Source: an uncultured Collinsella sp.
GTDB taxonomy: Bacteria; Actinomycetota; Coriobacteriia; Coriobacteriales; Coriobacteriaceae
DNA: 11,527 nt
Assembly (NCBI GenBank): GCA_902470925.1
Contig: CABRIF010000081.1
Coordinates: forward strand, 1-11,527
Direction: 5' to 3'
Within the stretch, counting starts at the first letter, position 1. Each line of letters begins with the position of its first letter. This document shows, piece by piece, positions 11,437 to 11,527 of this stretch. Both the position numbers and the translations under genes were made by a program. Below the pieces are notes generated by a model. That model made no database searches. It had not been told where the DNA came from and saw only the letters and a list, made by a program, of their open reading frames with translations.

Positions 11437-11527
11437 CTACAGCGAGGCCATGTACCCCGCCAGGCGCTCGGTCCAGTCGGCGGGCTCGAAGCCGGCCGCG
11501 CGGACCTTGGAGAGGTCGAGGTCGGAG
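11437..11527 (-). CDS. rfbD: C-terminal end of probable dTDP-4-dehydrorhamnose reductase (partial)
   Basis: Only the last 29 codons and the TAG stop (11437-11439) are inside the window; the rest runs off the right edge. The visible residues, LDLSKVRAAGFEPADWTERL followed by AGYMASL, match the usual end of RfbD/RmlD-type reductases, where a Leu-Asp-x-x-Lys-hydrophobic-x-x-x-Gly-Phe pattern is followed by a Trp and a helix. RfbD makes dTDP-L-rhamnose, a donor for surface polysaccharides, which fits the glycosyltransferases next door. In this bacterial group the domain may be fused to an RfbC-type epimerase, which cannot be judged here. Other short-chain sugar-nucleotide epimerases have similar ends, so the call is moderate. 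Confidence 0.5.
   Translation of the reverse strand, partial: SDLDLSKVRAAGFEPADWTERLAGYMASL

Overview
The window looks like a chromosomal fragment from a high-GC actinobacterium, most likely of the class Coriobacteriia (Collinsella-like). This is an inference from the high-GC codon use of most genes, GTG/ATG starts preceded by GGAGG-type ribosome sites, and the mix of DUF4012, YfhO and family 2 glycosyltransferase genes. No species marker is present. The content is an envelope glycopolymer (cell-surface polysaccharide) locus.

Layout. Bases 1-652 hold no convincing gene. They contain a 9-bp hairpin at the left edge and a long imperfect inverted repeat (83-277). A tRNA-Arg(TCT) with its own -10 box and intrinsic terminator follows (632-779). 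A short gap holds five decayed 28-base tandem units (863-1002) and the likely terminator of a leftward DUF4012 membrane protein gene (1033-3099). A 366-base divergent promoter region (3100-3465) separates it from a rightward two-gene operon. The operon encodes a membrane-anchored GT2 of the polyprenyl-phosphate sugar transferase type (3466-4686), overlapping by 14 bases a YfhO-family polytopic membrane protein (4673-7423). A 786-base convergent gap (7424-8209) has no credible gene but several separate sets of decayed direct repeats. Then come a leftward soluble GT2 (8210-9316) and, across a very tight divergent promoter region, a rightward large GT2 (9392-11350) whose base composition is clearly lower in GC than its neighbours. 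A hairpin terminator (11379-11414) lies between that gene and the tail of a leftward gene running off the right edge, whose last 29 codons resemble dTDP-4-dehydrorhamnose reductase.

How the genes may work together. In Bacillus and Listeria relatives, a CsbB/GtrB-type GT2 loads a sugar onto undecaprenyl phosphate at the inner face. A flippase moves it across the membrane, and a YfhO-type GT-C protein transfers the sugar to an extracellular polymer. The overlapping GT2-yfhO pair fits that three-part glycosylation scheme, with no GtcA-like flippase gene in the window. The DUF4012 protein, which is membrane-anchored with a large outside domain, is divergently transcribed from the pair and may serve the same surface polymer. 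The two other GT2s and the possible rhamnose-nucleotide gene suggest synthesis of a rhamnose-containing polymer. The acceptor and sugars cannot be read from the sequence.

The least explained parts are the non-coding ones: the 195-base inverted-repeat element upstream of the tRNA, and the several families of decayed tandem repeats (units of about 28 to 40 bases) that fill both large spacer regions. The three operon and divergent membrane proteins also share long, low-complexity cytoplasmic extensions not typical of their families.
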